The notes below the pieces were generated by a model. The model saw nothing but the letters and a program-made list of their open reading frames with translations. It did not search any database and was not told the DNA's origin. From Pseudomonas orientalis (GTDB taxonomy: Bacteria > Pseudomonadota > Gammaproteobacteria > Pseudomonadales > Pseudomonadaceae), in contig NZ_JYLM01000007.1 of the NCBI RefSeq assembly GCF_001439815.1, positions 124,001 to 188,000 on the forward strand: a stretch of DNA of 64,000 nucleotides, read 5' to 3'. Made by a program: the position numbers and the translations under genes. Shown piece by piece: positions 36,413 to 45,342 of this stretch. The stretch's first letter is position 1, and every line of letters starts with the position of its first letter.

Positions 36413-37945
36413 TCAGAATTGGAAGTAAAGGAACGGCGAGAAACTCTGCGCCGACAGTTTCAGGATCGACGCCACGAACAGCAGCAGCACCGCCGCGCGC
36501 ATGGCGTAGCGTGGCCAGTCAGCGGTCCAGTAGGCCGGTTGCACGGCAGCGTCACGGCCCACGCTGAAACCGGGCTCGTGGATGCTGCCGGGGTTGTCGC
36601 CCGGTACGGCCTTGATCAGGCTCGGATCACTCGGCTTGCTCTTCTCCGCAGGGCGATTGCGGTAGAAATCACGCAGGCCGAAGAACGCCAACGTTGCGTA
36701 TGCCACCACCAGGGTTGCCACTTGCAGGCCGGTCAGGTTGGCGCGGTTGAGTTCCGACAGCGACCATTCGCTGAAGCTGAACATCGCACCGTACATGCGA
36801 CCCGCTACGTGCAGGTTCTCGGCGCGGAAGATCACCCAGCCCATCACCACCAGCAGGAAGGTGAAGGCCCAGCGCAGTACGTTGAAGCTGCGCGGCGCGG
36901 TATTCAGGCCGATGGCTTTTTCAATCGCCAGCCACATGCCGTGCCAGGCACCCCATACGATGTAGGTGATGTTCGCACCGTGCCACAGGCCACCGAGCAG
37001 CATGGTCAGGAACAGATTGCGGTAGGTGGTCAGCGTGCCTTTGCGGTTGCCGCCCAGGGTGATGTACAGGTAGTCGCGCAGCCAGGTGGACAGGCTGATG
37101 TGCCAGCGCCGCCAGAACTCGGTGATCGACTGGCTGATATACGGCTGCTTGAAGTTTTCCATGAAGCGGAAACCCATCATCAAGCCCAGGCCGATCGCCA
37201 TGTCGCTGTAGCCGGAGAAGTCGAAGTACAGCTGCGCGGTGTAGGCCAGCGCGCCGAGCCAGGCGTCGCCGGTGGTGGGGTTTTGCAGGGCGAAGCAATG
37301 GTCGGCCACCACCGCCAGGGTATCGGCGATGAAGACTTTCTTGATGAAACCCTGCATGAACCGCGTGCAGCCCTCGGAGAACTTGTCGAGGGTGTGGGTG
37401 CGGTTGTTGAACTGGTCGGCCAGGTCGCGAAAGCGCAACACGGGGCCGGCGATCAGGTGCGGGAAGATTGCCACGAACGCCGCGAAGTCGATCAGGTTGC
37501 GGGTCGCCGGGGTGTCGCCGCGGTACACGTCGATGATGTAGCTGATGGACTCGAAGATGTAGAACGAGATCCCGATCGGCAACAGCACATGGGTGAGGAT
37601 GAACGGCTCCAGGCCCGCCGACTTCATCATCAGGTTGATGCTGTCGACGCCGAAGTTGGCGTATTTGAAGTAGCCGAGGATGCACAGGTCGACGGCCACG
37701 CCGAGCAGCAGCCAGCGCTGCGCCGGCTTGGTGCGCACGCCGGCCGCACCGACCTTGAGGCCGATCCAGTAGTTCCACAGCGTGACGGCGGCGAACAGCG
37801 CCAGGAAGTCCACTCGCCACCAGGCGTAGAACACGTAGCTGGCAATCAGCAGCAGCAGGTTGCGATAGCGTTGCCCGCTCAAGTAGTACAAGCCGAGAAA
37901 GATCGGCAAGAACAGAAACAGGAACACATTGGACGAGAAAACCAT
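36413..37945 (-). CDS. algI: AlgI, membrane-bound O-acyltransferase for alginate
   Basis: MBOAT-family inner-membrane protein that passes acetyl groups across the membrane for alginate acetylation. 510 aa from MVFSSNVFLFLFLP at 37945; eight extra codons upstream are possible but the standard N-terminus is here. Many membrane helices; the MBOAT signature QSITEFWRRWHISLSTWLRD and the catalytic His in LLGGLWHGANITYI are intact. A 217-bp gap with a REPIN separates it from algL. Confidence 0.97.
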   Translation of the reverse strand: MVFSSNVFLFLFLPIFLGLYYLSGQRYRNLLLLIASYVFYAWWRVDFLALFAAVTLWNYWIGLKVGAAGVRTKPAQRWLLLGVAVDLCILGYFKYANFGVDSINLMMKSAGLEPFILTHVLLPIGISFYIFESISYIIDVYRGDTPATRNLIDFAAFVAIFPHLIAGPVLRFRDLADQFNNRTHTLDKFSEGCTRFMQGFIKKVFIADTLAVVADHCFALQNPTTGDAWLGALAYTAQLYFDFSGYSDMAIGLGLMMGFRFMENFKQPYISQSITEFWRRWHISLSTWLRDYLYITLGGNRKGTLTTYRNLFLTMLLGGLWHGANITYIVWGAWHGMWLAIEKAIGLNTAPRSFNVLRWAFTFLLVVMGWVIFRAENLHVAGRMYGAMFSFSEWSLSELNRANLTGLQVATLVVAYATLAFFGLRDFYRNRPAEKSKPSDPSLIKAVPGDNPGSIHEPGFSVGRDAAVQPAYWTADWPRYAMRAAVLLLFVASILKLSAQSFSPFLYFQF

Positions 37946-38055
37946 CCCGATCTCTCCATGTTTAACCAACAGTCAAGGGCCGTAGCCCCCCCAAACCCCC
38001 CCACAATTTTGGGGAAGGTTGTGTTGCGATCCCACTGTCGAAACCGGCTCAAAAA

Positions 38056-38145
38056 TGTGGGAGGGGGCTTGCCCCCGATAGCGGTGTGTCATTCAACACA
38101 GATGGCGACTGTTACACCGCCATCGGGGGCAAGCCCCCTCCCACA
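38056..38145. repeat. REPIN, type A, between algL and algI
   Basis: Inverted REP pair in the intercistronic gap of the alginate operon, beginning 17 bp downstream of the algL stop on the minus strand. In the transcript it would form a stable stem after algL. Confidence 0.93.
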
Positions 38146-38162
38146 TTTTTTACCGCGTTCCG

Positions 38163-39272
38163 TCAGCTGCCTTTTTTGCCTTTTTCATGCGTCGGGTCGT
38201 AGACCTTGGTCAGGTCGCCGCCCAGGCGGAAGGTCTTGAACGGTTGCATGCCGTGCTTGCGTTCGATCACCTCCGGGGCACAGGTGTAGAGGGTGCAGAA
38301 GGGCTCAAGCCAGGCAAATTTCATGTCTTCCTTGAGGTCCTTCATGTCCTGCTCTTTGCCGTTCTTCTGCTCGAAGATGTCCGGGTCTTTCACCCCGGCC
38401 AGCACCTTGTCGCCCAGGCGCTTGAGCGCGCTGTTGTTTTCCTGGCGCAGGTCTACACCATTGACCAGCGCAAAACTGGCGATCATCGACAGCGGCGGCA
38501 GGGCGTAGTTGTGGTACGACAGGGCGCGTTGCTGACGCTTCAATTCGTTGGGCAGGAAGCCCTGGTCATCAACCTGGTTCACGCCGACCTTGTATTCCTT
38601 GACGGCCCAATCGAACAGGTCGCGGCGGTTGGTGGCGATGGACGTCGCCATCACCGACCAGGCGGCCCAGTAGGAGTGGTTGTTGGTTTTTTCCAGCGGC
38701 AGGTTGTCCCAGTCGCTCACCACCTGATCGGCCAGTTTGTTGAACCAGGCTTCGATCAGTTGCGATTCCTGCTGGTGGTTGGCCAGCGGGTGCGACTCGG
38801 AGAACTTCAGGCGCACATAGGCCGAGGCCATGCTGCCCAGTGCCCATTTGCGCATGGACTTGCCGGTGTGGTTGAAGTCCTTGGACATCAAGGCATCGGC
38901 CTTGGCCCACGACACCAGCCAGTTCAGCGTGCATTCGAGCTGCTCGGGGCGGCCGTCGCGCATGAACTGCATCACGCGTTTGCTGGTGTCTTTTTCCAGC
39001 TTGGTGATGTCGGCGGTGCTGTCGCGAAAGGCTTTTTCCGACTGCACATTCAGCGTCGAGCGAGCCTTGTCGGAGCCTTCGTACTTGCTGCGAAATTGCA
39101 GAGGCCCGGTGTAGGGCGTCGGCATAGTGTCGCAGTTTTCCTTGAAATCACCGGTCTTGAACGCTTCGATGGGCGCGAAATAGCCTTGAGGCGGACGCAG
39201 TGGCGCGGCCGCATTCACGGAGCCGGCAAACATGGCCAGGCCCAGCAGGGTAGGGAGCAATAACTTTTGCAT
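38163..39272 (-). CDS. algL: AlgL, periplasmic alginate lyase
   Basis: PL5-family lyase cutting alginate by beta-elimination in the periplasm, clearing polymer that is not exported. 369 aa from the ATG at 39272 with GAGG upstream; the extra upstream frame belongs to algX. A signal peptide (KLLLPTLLGLAMFAGSVNAAA) precedes the mature enzyme. The catalytic NNHSYWAAWSVMATSIATNR region holds the Asn-His pair. Starts 8 bp after algX. Confidence 0.96.
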   Translation of the reverse strand: MQKLLLPTLLGLAMFAGSVNAAAPLRPPQGYFAPIEAFKTGDFKENCDTMPTPYTGPLQFRSKYEGSDKARSTLNVQSEKAFRDSTADITKLEKDTSKRVMQFMRDGRPEQLECTLNWLVSWAKADALMSKDFNHTGKSMRKWALGSMASAYVRLKFSESHPLANHQQESQLIEAWFNKLADQVVSDWDNLPLEKTNNHSYWAAWSVMATSIATNRRDLFDWAVKEYKVGVNQVDDQGFLPNELKRQQRALSYHNYALPPLSMIASFALVNGVDLRQENNSALKRLGDKVLAGVKDPDIFEQKNGKEQDMKDLKEDMKFAWLEPFCTLYTCAPEVIERKHGMQPFKTFRLGGDLTKVYDPTHEKGKKGS

Positions 39273-39280
39273 AAGTAACC

Positions 39281-40738
39281 TCACTTCCCGAGTTGGGCGG
39301 TCTGCTGACCGCCGCTTGGGAATACGTTGCGTGTGCAAATTTTCGCTTCGACCTTCTGCGCGGCAGCACCCTTTTCCGGGCCCTGCACTTCCACGGCCAG
39401 CAAGTTCTGCGAGGCCCAGTCTTCATCGGTGCGCAGTTCAAAGGCGAAACGCCCGTCTGTATCGGATGTTTCGGGTTTCTCGATCTTGATGTCCTCGTGG
39501 CGCCCGTTCATGTACCAGAGGGTGGCTTGCAGGGTTTTCACCGACGGATCGGCGAAGCGGATATCGACCTGATGGTTGGCGTTGCGCAGGTCTTTGTTCG
39601 CGCTGTTGACCATCAGTTCGTTTTTGCCCGGTTTCAACGTGGTGCTGGCCGACATCTGCGCGGTCTTGCCTTCGCAGCCGTTGTCGAGCAGTGCCATCAT
39701 CTGGCGGTAGATGGTTTCCTGGTCCAGACGGTACAGCGGCGAGAATTCCCAGATCAGGATCTTCGGCGGGTTTTTCTGGAATTCTTCGCTGCCCAGGTAC
39801 TGGATCATCGAGCCTTCCAGGCCACCGCCGGGGAAGGCGACGTTAAGGATGTCGGCACCGATTTCTTCCTGCAGGAAGCCGGCGAAGTTGTAGTTCTTGC
39901 CGCTGTGGCTGGTGCCCACCAGGGTGATCTGCGGGTTGCCCGAATCGCCGAACAGGTCACCGTCACCGGCTTCGCCCTTGGGCTCGGTGGTGAACTGGTC
40001 CATGTACTGGATCGCATAGCTGGTGCCGCACAGTTGCCCGGCCATGTTGTGCAGGGTGCCGGTCTTGCCCATGCGGCCCGAGCGCTTGGTCTCGAATTCG
40101 CGCTTGGGAATCTCGGCATATTCCGGCATCTGCTTGACCTTGGCCGCGACGATTTTTGCGGTGCGCTGGGCGCCGTACGGGGTCCAGTGCTGGTCGCCAC
40201 GGAAGTAGAAATCGTGGGCCGGCAATTCGTCGGGCAACTGCTCGTTGGTGAGCGGCGACAGGTCCGGCACCACATAGCCCATCTTGGCGAAACGGCCGAG
40301 CATGGTTTTGTAGTTGCCCAGGGCCTTGTCGAAATCGAACTGGGCTTTTTCTTCGGGGTTGAGCTTGTTGCGGTTCACCAGGCCACGGGTCGGCTGGTAG
40401 ACCACCACCAGTTCCACGCCCTTGCTCTTGAACGCATCGTGCAACTGCTGCATGCGCTTGTAGCCGGCCGGGGTGGTGTCGAATTCGGTGCGCAGGTCTT
40501 CCTGGGTACGGAACAGCCAGTCGCCCTGGGCTTGTACCAGGGTGGTGAAGTTCTGCTGGTAGCGCGTGGTGTAGTTCTTCGCGTCGTGGGCGGCCGGGCA
40601 CAGGCTGCAGCAGGGCTCAGCGGTGAAGGTCGGCGCCTTCACCTCATCGGCGCGCACGCCCTGGCTGGCCGCGAGCAGGCCGAGGGTCAGACCCGAGAGG
40701 CTCAGCAGTTTGATCATGTGTGGGTGCATAAGGGTCAT
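39281..40738 (-). CDS. algX: AlgX, alginate acetyltransferase and secretion protein
   Basis: Periplasmic terminal O-acetyltransferase that also helps protect and guide the polymer. 485 aa. A signal peptide (IKLLSLSGLTLGLLAASQGVRA) is followed by the SGNH domain with the Asp-His motif GDQHWTPYGAQRTA and the Ser motif LVGTSHSGKNYNF, and a C-terminal carbohydrate-binding module (about 345-470). Starts 2 bp after algG; ATGs at codons 4 and 8 are alternative starts. Confidence 0.96.
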   Translation of the reverse strand: MTLMHPHMIKLLSLSGLTLGLLAASQGVRADEVKAPTFTAEPCCSLCPAAHDAKNYTTRYQQNFTTLVQAQGDWLFRTQEDLRTEFDTTPAGYKRMQQLHDAFKSKGVELVVVYQPTRGLVNRNKLNPEEKAQFDFDKALGNYKTMLGRFAKMGYVVPDLSPLTNEQLPDELPAHDFYFRGDQHWTPYGAQRTAKIVAAKVKQMPEYAEIPKREFETKRSGRMGKTGTLHNMAGQLCGTSYAIQYMDQFTTEPKGEAGDGDLFGDSGNPQITLVGTSHSGKNYNFAGFLQEEIGADILNVAFPGGGLEGSMIQYLGSEEFQKNPPKILIWEFSPLYRLDQETIYRQMMALLDNGCEGKTAQMSASTTLKPGKNELMVNSANKDLRNANHQVDIRFADPSVKTLQATLWYMNGRHEDIKIEKPETSDTDGRFAFELRTDEDWASQNLLAVEVQGPEKGAAAQKVEAKICTRNVFPSGGQQTAQLGK

Positions 40739-40740
40739 CC

Positions 40741-42294
40741 TCAGTCCTGCAGTTCGGTCTGGCGTTCGACGGGGTCGATCAGCACGGCTTTCTGCTGGCG
40801 CACCAGCAGGTCGAGAATTTCTTCCTGGCGCTCGCCCAGAATGCCGGAGAAGCTGATGCCGCTGGATTTGGTCGGCGCCAGCATCGACACGCGGTACAGC
40901 TCGATACTCAACGGCGAGTCGATGGACAGCGGCCCGCTGCCGTTACCCGCCAGCTCACCGCCGACCACGATCAGCGAGACCTTGGCGTCGAACGGGTCGA
41001 GGGCAATGTCGCGGTCAGTGTCGGTCAAGTCCTTGATGTGGCCGTACACACCGGTCAGGCCGTTGGCCATGGCGGTGTTTTCGTAGAGCTTGATGTTCAC
41101 GCTGTTACGCACGCGGATGCCGTGGCGACGGTTGCTGATCACCTTGTTGCCCCACAGCAGGTTGTCACCGCTCTCATAGAGGGTGATGCCGTCGGTGTGG
41201 TTGCGGTAGATCTCGTTGTCGACGATCAGGTTGTTGACGCTGTTACGGTCGATCACCAGGCCCGACAGCTTGTTGTCGTAGCTGCGGTTGTTGAAGATGA
41301 AGCTGTCGTTCACTTCCCGGGAAATGATGATGCCGTGCTTCTTCTTCGTGCCGTACACGGTGTTGTCGGCGATGATCAGGCCGTGGGAACGGTCGTGGGG
41401 GTCAATGCCGTAGACGATATTGTCTTTGTAGGTATTGCCCTTGATCACAAAGCCTGTGGTCTCGTAGCAGTAGAAGCCGTACCACATGTCGGAGAACTCG
41501 GAATCGATGATCCAGCCGGTCGGCTCAGGACGCTTGAGCACCTTGGCCATGTTCGGCGTGTACTGGGAAATACTCACCCCGTACGACTTACTGTTGGCAT
41601 AGCCGAAGCTGGCCATCTTGGTCTTGGAGATATAGGTCTCGGTACCGCCCCAGGCCAGCAGGAACGGGCGGAACTCCTTGGGCGACTTGAACAGTGCCGG
41701 GCCGTTGGTTTTTTCATCCCAGCCGGTGACCTTGGTGTCACGCACGAACAGTTGGCCGTCGTTGATCAAAAACGAGCCGGCTTGCTGGGACAGGCGCAGT
41801 TCCTGGGTGTTCTTGTCGATATCGAGGATGCCTTTACGGCCGACCACGATGGGCAACTTGGCCAGGAACACACCGGGCGAAGTCTCGCTGAAGTACTGCT
41901 TGGGCACCTTGCCCAGCAGGTCCTTGAGGTTCATGTAGCCGTCGTCGACAAAGATCGCCTGGGGAATGCCGTGCTGGCGCACCACCCATTCGGCCATCTT
42001 GTTGTCACCGCCGATGAAGTCCTTGAGCGCGTCCTCCTGCATCATGCGGCGGATGCTGATCTTGCCCGCCTTGGTCTTGACGATCTTCTTTTCCATGGCC
42101 GCGGCGGTATAGCCCGACAGGTCGGGCAGCGCCGGCTTGGCCATTTCCAGCGGCGCGGTGGGCGGGCTGGAAATGGTGTAGGTCTTGGCCTGTTGCAGTT
42201 CCTTGGCGATGGTCGGCGCCTTGGCCGCCGTATCGGCGAACGCCGGGGCACTGGCCACCAGCATTGCCGCGACGAGTAGGCTTTGAGCATTCAT
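40741..42294 (-). CDS. algG: AlgG, mannuronan C-5 epimerase
   Basis: Periplasmic right-handed beta-helix enzyme converting D-mannuronate to L-guluronate in the polymer. 517 aa from the ATG at 42294, which has GGAG upstream; an ATG at 42309 overlapping the algE stop adds five residues. Signal peptide NAQSLLVAAMLVASAPAFA. The helix repeats include NSVNNLIVDNEIYRNHTDG, and the catalytic DPHDRSHGLIIADN motif is intact. Confidence 0.96.
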   Translation of the reverse strand: MNAQSLLVAAMLVASAPAFADTAAKAPTIAKELQQAKTYTISSPPTAPLEMAKPALPDLSGYTAAAMEKKIVKTKAGKISIRRMMQEDALKDFIGGDNKMAEWVVRQHGIPQAIFVDDGYMNLKDLLGKVPKQYFSETSPGVFLAKLPIVVGRKGILDIDKNTQELRLSQQAGSFLINDGQLFVRDTKVTGWDEKTNGPALFKSPKEFRPFLLAWGGTETYISKTKMASFGYANSKSYGVSISQYTPNMAKVLKRPEPTGWIIDSEFSDMWYGFYCYETTGFVIKGNTYKDNIVYGIDPHDRSHGLIIADNTVYGTKKKHGIIISREVNDSFIFNNRSYDNKLSGLVIDRNSVNNLIVDNEIYRNHTDGITLYESGDNLLWGNKVISNRRHGIRVRNSVNIKLYENTAMANGLTGVYGHIKDLTDTDRDIALDPFDAKVSLIVVGGELAGNGSGPLSIDSPLSIELYRVSMLAPTKSSGISFSGILGERQEEILDLLVRQQKAVLIDPVERQTELQD

Positions 42295-42308
42295 TGCGCA
42301 GGCTCCCA

Positions 42309-43796
42309 TCAGAATTTCCAGACCACGTCGACAAAGGCGCGGTGCATGTAGGAGTCGACCTGGCTGCCATAGGCGTCACCTGGTTTGAACACGCCGGCGC
42401 GCAAGCGCACCAGGGCCGACGGCTCGTCGATCGACTGGCTCAGCGCGGCGGGCAGCAAGCCTTTCTTGAAGTACTTGGTGACGACAAGGTCCATCTCCTG
42501 GCCGAGGTCCTTCTTGCCGTCTTCCAGGGGCAGGGAGGTGCTGGAGAGGATCGCGCCGGTGACGTCGTCGGTGTTGTTCTGCACCGCGTCGATGCCGTTG
42601 CTGCCCACCGGCTTGTTGCCGTCCACGCGCCAGAACTTGTGGTACACCAGGCTGGCATCGTAGTCCTCGCGCAACTGCCAGGAACCGAACAGGCTCATGG
42701 ACTGCATGTTGTTCATCTCGCCGCGAAACGCTTCACCGAAGCGGTGCACGCGGGACTGGGTACCGGTCCAGTTCGAACGGTTGCTTTGCAGGCCGTTCTG
42801 CTCGTACTCGGCACTGGCGCGCGAATAAGCCGCGCCGACTTGCCACTGCGGGTCGAGGCGCAGGCGCACGCCGATATCGGTGGCCCAGCCGCTGACGTCA
42901 TCACTGCGCTTGGCGTTGGTGGGACGGCTGCCATCGGCGTTCAAGGCGTTGACCGTGTCGCGGTCGCCACGCATGCCGGTGATGCTGGCCCAATAATTGA
43001 CGGTGTTGGTGTTGCGCCAGTTGTAAGCGTCGCTGTTGGCTTCGATGCCGAGCCAGGTCAGGTCGCCGTTCTCGCGCTTGTCCAATGGGTCGCTGGCCAC
43101 GCCCGGTTCGGCGTAGTCGAGCTTGCCGTCGTCGTGGGTGTGGTGGCCGCGCAGGCCGATCCACTGGCCCGGCGTCCACTGGTAGGCGGCGTCGGCGTAG
43201 AAGTGCTGGCGGTCCTTGTCGACCGGCGACAGCTCCTTGAGGTCGGTGCGGTATTCGCTGAAGCGTTCGGCGGCGCCGACATTGGCCTTGAGCAGGGTGG
43301 TGTCGAAGGTCCAGTTCAGCGCTTCGATGTTGGTGTCGCGCCATTGGCCGTCGTCATTGCGCAGGCGCTGGCGACCGAACTTGAGGATCTCGCCGGGGTA
43401 GGGCGTGAAGCCGCTGTAGCCGACCCAGAACTCGCGCAGGGCCAGGTAGTTTTTCTTGGCCTTGCGATCATCGTTGCTCGATTGTTCGGTCGTGTCATCG
43501 GCCGACGGTTGCAGGGTGTCGGTCTCGATGATGTCGCTGGACACCACCGCCTGGCCCATGGCGTAGGCGCTCCACGCGCCGCTTTCGCCGTAGATCCACG
43601 GGCGCAGGTCGAGACCGATACCGTTGACGTCGCCGCCTTTCTGGGTGCCCAGGTCGCGGTCGTCTTCGGACTGCGCGGTGGCTTTGACTTCCAGGCCGAA
43701 GTTCTTGGCTTCGGTCAGCGCAGCCAGGGTCGGGCACGACCACAGCAGGGCGAAGGACAGGCCGATGCCGGCCTTGACGAATGGGTTGAGCTTCAT
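42309..43796 (-). CDS. algE: AlgE, outer-membrane alginate export porin
   Basis: 18-stranded outer-membrane channel for alginate. 495 aa. Signal peptide FVKAGIGLSFALLWSCPTLA, then alternating strands rich in charged lumen residues (REFWVGYSGFTPYPGEILKF, WTPGQWIGLRGHHTHDDG) and a C-terminal RAFVDVVWKF. The start overlaps the algK stop in an ATGA. Confidence 0.97.
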   Translation of the reverse strand: MKLNPFVKAGIGLSFALLWSCPTLAALTEAKNFGLEVKATAQSEDDRDLGTQKGGDVNGIGLDLRPWIYGESGAWSAYAMGQAVVSSDIIETDTLQPSADDTTEQSSNDDRKAKKNYLALREFWVGYSGFTPYPGEILKFGRQRLRNDDGQWRDTNIEALNWTFDTTLLKANVGAAERFSEYRTDLKELSPVDKDRQHFYADAAYQWTPGQWIGLRGHHTHDDGKLDYAEPGVASDPLDKRENGDLTWLGIEANSDAYNWRNTNTVNYWASITGMRGDRDTVNALNADGSRPTNAKRSDDVSGWATDIGVRLRLDPQWQVGAAYSRASAEYEQNGLQSNRSNWTGTQSRVHRFGEAFRGEMNNMQSMSLFGSWQLREDYDASLVYHKFWRVDGNKPVGSNGIDAVQNNTDDVTGAILSSTSLPLEDGKKDLGQEMDLVVTKYFKKGLLPAALSQSIDEPSALVRLRAGVFKPGDAYGSQVDSYMHRAFVDVVWKF

Positions 43797-45334
43797 AGGG
43801 ATTCCTCGCCGTCTTCTTCTTGCAGGGCGTGCAGTTGCAGCGTGCTCTGGGCCAGGGTGCCGCGGGCGGCCAGTTCCTGTTGCACCAGGCGTTGGCCTTC
43901 GGCGCGTTGTTCGGGCGTCAGCGGCGCTTCGAGCTGGGTGGCCAGGTCATTGGCTTGCGGCGTGTCTTGGGCTTTGGCCAACTGGCTGAAGACATAGGCG
44001 TTGAGCGGGTCGGGCTTGGTGCCCTTGCCTTGGGAAAACAGCTGGGCGATGGCAAAGTCGGCGCTGTTCTGGCCGTTTCGCGCAGCGGTCAACAGGTGGT
44101 CCAGGGCTTTTTGCGGGTAGACCTTGCCCAGGTAGCCACGGCGGTAGATCTGGCCGAGGTAGTAATCGGCGGCCACTTCACGGCCCACGGCTTTCTCGAA
44201 ATGCGCCTCGGCAGCCTTGGCGTCGGCCGGCACCCATTTGCCTTCGTAATAGAGCTTGCCCAGCAGCAATTCGGCGCGTGGCTGGTCGGCGGCGCGGCCG
44301 TTGTCGAGGTACTTCATCATCTGGTCGACGTCGCCCAATTCGGGGAAGTCGTAGAGCAGTTGCGCCAGGCTGACCCAGGATGCCGGGTAACCCGGGGCGA
44401 TTTTTTCAAGCAACGCCTGGGCGGTTTTCTCGTCCGGCGTGCCGAGGGTGGCATCGCCGAGTACGCGGGCGACGCTGTCGACGCGCTGGGCGGTAACGGT
44501 GCCACGGCTGTAGCCGGCTTCCATCTGCTTGAGCAGCTCGGCCTGTTTTTCCGGCTCGGCTTTTTTCTGGTAGACGGTGGCCAACTCGACGTAGCAGATG
44601 TCGGTGGTGTTCAGCGCGGCCTTGCAGATGCGCTCCACGTCATCCAGATGCTGGTCGTAGGTGTTCTGGGTGCGATACAGCAGCACTTGGGCCAGGCCGG
44701 CTTCCGGGTAACCGGCGGCCTGCCATTGGCTGATCTGCTGCTGGGCGTTCACGTCGGGGAAGCTGTGCGGGTATTGCAGGTACAGCATGGCCAACGGGAT
44801 CAGGGTATTGCCTTCGCCATTGGCAAAGGCTTTTTTCAGCAATTTTTCGGCTTCATGGTGTTCGGCTTCGGTGGCGCCGGGCTTGGCCACCAGCAGACGA
44901 CCCAGACGCGCCTGGGCCCGCGGCGAAGTGTCCGCCGCAGCGCGGTAGGTGGCTTCGGCTTGCTTGATCTGCGCCGGATCGCGGGTGCCTACCTGGATAT
45001 CGGCCAGGCCCACCTGGGCCTCGCTGTAACCCAGGTCTGCCAGTTGCTGGTAATTCTGCTGGGCGGTGACGGTGTCGCCACGCTTGAGCGCTTCGTTGGC
45101 CAGGCGCTGGTCGGGCAGGCCGGCGCAACCGGCCAGGCTGATTGCCAGGGAAAGCAAGGCTACCGAACCAAAGTGGGCACTGCCTTTGTGGCGAGGGAGC
45201 TTGCTCCCGCTGGGGTGCGCAGCGCCCCCCAAAGCCGGCTCCAGCTGCGCTGTCGAGCGGGAGCAAGCTCCCTCGCCACAGCAAGCCCGCTCCCACAGGG
45301 ATTGTGTTGTTCTTGAAATAGGGTTCACAGGCAT
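43793..45334 (-). CDS. algK: AlgK, outer-membrane alginate export lipoprotein, with REP-derived N-terminal insert
   Basis: Periplasmic TPR-like (Sel1) scaffold lipoprotein that positions AlgE and contacts Alg44 and AlgX. 513 aa against roughly 450-475 elsewhere. The body from GCAGLPDQRLANEALKRGDT onward is normal. The lipobox LAGC puts the lipid Cys at residue 70, when about 25-30 is typical. Codons from about 12 to 50 coincide with REP/REPIN DNA (45187-45298) and encode Cys-, Ser- and Gly-rich sequence (WERACCGEGACSRS). The hydrophobic h-region (SVALLSLAISLAGC) remains and the repeat itself supplies basic residues (KLPRHK) before it. No good alternative start lies after the repeat. The frame is open, but export efficiency may be altered. 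Confidence 0.93.
   Translation of the reverse strand: MPVNPISRTTQSLWERACCGEGACSRSTAQLEPALGGAAHPSGSKLPRHKGSAHFGSVALLSLAISLAGCAGLPDQRLANEALKRGDTVTAQQNYQQLADLGYSEAQVGLADIQVGTRDPAQIKQAEATYRAAADTSPRAQARLGRLLVAKPGATEAEHHEAEKLLKKAFANGEGNTLIPLAMLYLQYPHSFPDVNAQQQISQWQAAGYPEAGLAQVLLYRTQNTYDQHLDDVERICKAALNTTDICYVELATVYQKKAEPEKQAELLKQMEAGYSRGTVTAQRVDSVARVLGDATLGTPDEKTAQALLEKIAPGYPASWVSLAQLLYDFPELGDVDQMMKYLDNGRAADQPRAELLLGKLYYEGKWVPADAKAAEAHFEKAVGREVAADYYLGQIYRRGYLGKVYPQKALDHLLTAARNGQNSADFAIAQLFSQGKGTKPDPLNAYVFSQLAKAQDTPQANDLATQLEAPLTPEQRAEGQRLVQQELAARGTLAQSTLQLHALQEEDGEESL
45187..45298. repeat. REPIN, type C, inside the algK reading frame
   Basis: TGTGGCGAGGGAGCTTGCTC (from 45187) and its inverted partner (ending 45280) form a complete REP pair; a half-element AAGCCCGCTCCCACAG follows to 45298. 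It is the only copy of this REP subtype in the window and the only one within a coding sequence. Confidence 0.92.
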
Positions 45335-45342
45335 GTCCTCGC

